The notes beneath the pieces were generated by a model. The model ran no database searches and had not been told where the DNA came from. It worked only from the letters and a program-made list of their open reading frames with translations. DNA of 64,000 bases from an uncultured Eubacteriaceae bacterium (GTDB lineage Bacteria; Bacillota; Clostridia; Eubacteriales; Eubacteriaceae), in contig CAMBHL010000001.1 in the NCBI GenBank assembly GCA_945867155.1, forward strand, positions 62,001 to 126,000. The letters run 5' to 3'. Of the stretch, positions 62,664 to 64,000 are shown piece after piece (the first letter of the stretch is position 1; each line of letters opens with the position of its first letter). The translations under genes were made by a program, and so were the position numbers.

Positions 62664-64000
62664 TGGATAAGCTTAAAATATTGTTTGCGGCTTCTGAAGC
62701 CTTCCCTTTTGCCAAAAGCGGTGGCTTGGGAGACGTCATTGGTTCGCTGCCAAAGGCTTTCCCGCCAGAAGAAACAGATGTTCGTGTTGTGATTCCAAAA
62801 TACGAATGTATTCCGGAAACATATACTCGCCAATTTAAGTTTATCACATCCTTTTATGTCCATATCGGCTCTAATGACCAGTACTGCGGGATCTTAGAAT
62901 ACAAAAGCGACAATGTCACGTTTTACTTCCTGGATAACGAATATTACTTTAAACGTCCAGGACTGTACGGCTACTATGATGAAGCAGAACGCTTCATCTT
63001 TTTCTGCCGTGCCGTTTTGGAATTTATTCCGTACGTTGATTTTTATCCAGATGTGCTTCACTGTCACGATTGGCAGACGGCTTTAATCCCCTATTTATAT
63101 AAGGAACAGTACAGCTGGCACTATCAGAATATGAAAACCGTCTTTACGATTCACAATTTAAAATTCCAAGGCGTTTACGGCTTTAAAGACATCGCCAATC
63201 TCATTAACTTTGATTATTTTCCGTCCACCCTGGAATTCTACAAAGATGTCAACTTTATGAAAGGAGCCTTGTATTCTTCGGACCTGGTCACCACCGTCTC
63301 CCCCACCTACGCGGAAGAAATCAAAGATCCGTACTACGGGGAAAACTTAGACGGCGTTATCCGCGATATTGCTGATCATGAAGTAGGGATTTTAAACGGC
63401 ATTAATGTCAAAGAGTACAATCCTCAGACAGACCCGCACATTTGGGAAAACTACACCATGGATTACCGCAAAAAGGTAAAGAATAAAACTGCACTCCAAC
63501 GTCATCTCAATCTTCCTGTCGATCCGGACAAACCCATGATTGCCATGATCACGCGCCTGACCGAACAGAAAGGCTTGGATCTCGTCGCTGCGGTCATTCA
63601 TGAAATCCTGCAAATGGAACTGCAGTTCGTCGTTCTCGGGACTGGCGATGCCGGATACGAAAATATGCTCCGCGATGTCGCCGGTTACTATCCGAACAAA
63701 ATGCGGGCCTGCATTACATTTGATGAAGATTTGTCACGAAAGATCTATGCCGGATCAGATATGTTCTTAATGCCTTCAAAATTTGAACCCTGCGGGCTGT
63801 CGCAGATGATCGCCATGCGTTATGGTTCAATCCCGATTGTGCGGGAAACAGGCGGTTTAAAAGATACCGTTCACTACTACAATGCCCAGACAAAAGAAGG
63901 CAACGGCTATTCTTTTGCAACGTACAACGCCCATGACATGCTGTTTACAATTCAAAAGGCCGTGGGATTATTTTACGATTATAAAGAAGATTGGAAACAA
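62663..64000 (+). CDS. glgA: Glycogen synthase, N-terminal part (3' end outside window)
   Basis: GlgA (GT5) extends alpha-1,4-glucan from ADP-glucose. The 446 codons present start ILFAASEAFPFAKSGGLGDVIGSLPKAF with the KSGGLGDV substrate loop. They include HCHDWQTALIPY, FTIHNLKFQGVYGF, GILNGINVKEYNP, ITRLTEQKGLDL and PSKFEPCGLSQMIAMRYGSIPIVRETGGLKDT with the catalytic Glu region. The frame is open to the window edge; about 30-40 C-terminal residues are missing. AAGGAG lies inside the end of glgD and the ATG shares a base with its TAA. Confidence 0.96.
   Translation, partial: MDKLKILFAASEAFPFAKSGGLGDVIGSLPKAFPPEETDVRVVIPKYECIPETYTRQFKFITSFYVHIGSNDQYCGILEYKSDNVTFYFLDNEYYFKRPGLYGYYDEAERFIFFCRAVLEFIPYVDFYPDVLHCHDWQTALIPYLYKEQYSWHYQNMKTVFTIHNLKFQGVYGFKDIANLINFDYFPSTLEFYKDVNFMKGALYSSDLVTTVSPTYAEEIKDPYYGENLDGVIRDIADHEVGILNGINVKEYNPQTDPHIWENYTMDYRKKVKNKTALQRHLNLPVDPDKPMIAMITRLTEQKGLDLVAAVIHEILQMELQFVVLGTGDAGYENMLRDVAGYYPNKMRACITFDEDLSRKIYAGSDMFLMPSKFEPCGLSQMIAMRYGSIPIVRETGGLKDTVHYYNAQTKEGNGYSFATYNAHDMLFTIQKAVGLFYDYKEDWKQ

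Overview
The window looks like chromosomal DNA of an anaerobic low-to-mid GC Clostridia-type Firmicute, perhaps Eubacteriaceae-like; this placement is an inference. It rests on alaS-ireB-ruvX-DUF1292 synteny, an Rrf2 regulator beside a NifS-type desulfurase, RNase J, RqcH, SepF/YlmH, a T-box leader, CIRCE-controlled groESL, Firmicute-type 6S RNA and a GlgC/GlgD glycogen operon. No insertion sequence, prophage, CRISPR array or plasmid function was seen. Almost every gene from 1 to 45.3 kb, and from 47.2 to 55.6 kb, reads on the minus strand; rqcH and the glycogen operon read on the plus strand.

Layout. 0-7.4 kb: iscR-iscS, then alaS-ireB-ruvX-small ORF-DUF1292-sfsA-rnj (rnj cut by the window edge). 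7.5-9.5 kb: a protein phosphatase and a NERD/HRDC membrane protein. 9.5-9.7 kb: a 6S RNA gene with its own promoter. 9.8-13.9 kb: prepilin peptidase, a lipoprotein with a long Gly-Thr tail, a secreted SGNH hydrolase and radA. 14-22.3 kb: a T-box-controlled operon cimA-leuC-leuD-leuB-ilvD-ilvB for branched-chain amino acids through citramalate. 22.3-24.1 kb: one gene that joins a GH13 amylase to the tRNA deaminase TadA. 24.2-28 kb: serC-serA-DUF1015 for serine. 28-32.6 kb: two tRNAs, rpsU-yqeY, Nudix-MBL and groES-groEL. 32.7-45.3 kb: one long co-directional run yicC-gmk-rpoZ-priA-def-fmt-yugP-rsmB-GH3-tsaB-rimI-tsaD. 45.4-47.2 kb: rqcH. 47.2-51.6 kb: tRNA-Pro, an adaptor-like membrane protein, yggS, sepF, ylmH and rluD. 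51.6-55.6 kb: a cytidylate-kinase-like protein, two small membrane proteins, a possible attenuated leader RNA and aconitase. 55.8-64 kb: glgB-glgP-glgC-glgD-glgA (glgA cut by the window edge).

The genes fall into translation and RNA quality control (alaS, tadA, tsaBD, rimI, def, fmt, rsmB, rluD, rqcH, rnj, rpsU), amino-acid synthesis (Ile/Leu/Val and Ser), glycogen storage, and cell division. The most unusual points are the amylase-TadA fusion and a PriA whose ATPase and helicase motifs have decayed although the frame is intact and the zinc cysteines remain. Others are a perfect 17-bp dyad between the -35 and -10 of the T-box promoter, a GH3 glycosidase with an unexplained C-terminal domain inside the tsa operon, and a short terminated leader transcript near 52.9 kb. 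Coordinates come from reading the sequence by eye. Family calls come from recognised motifs without a database search.
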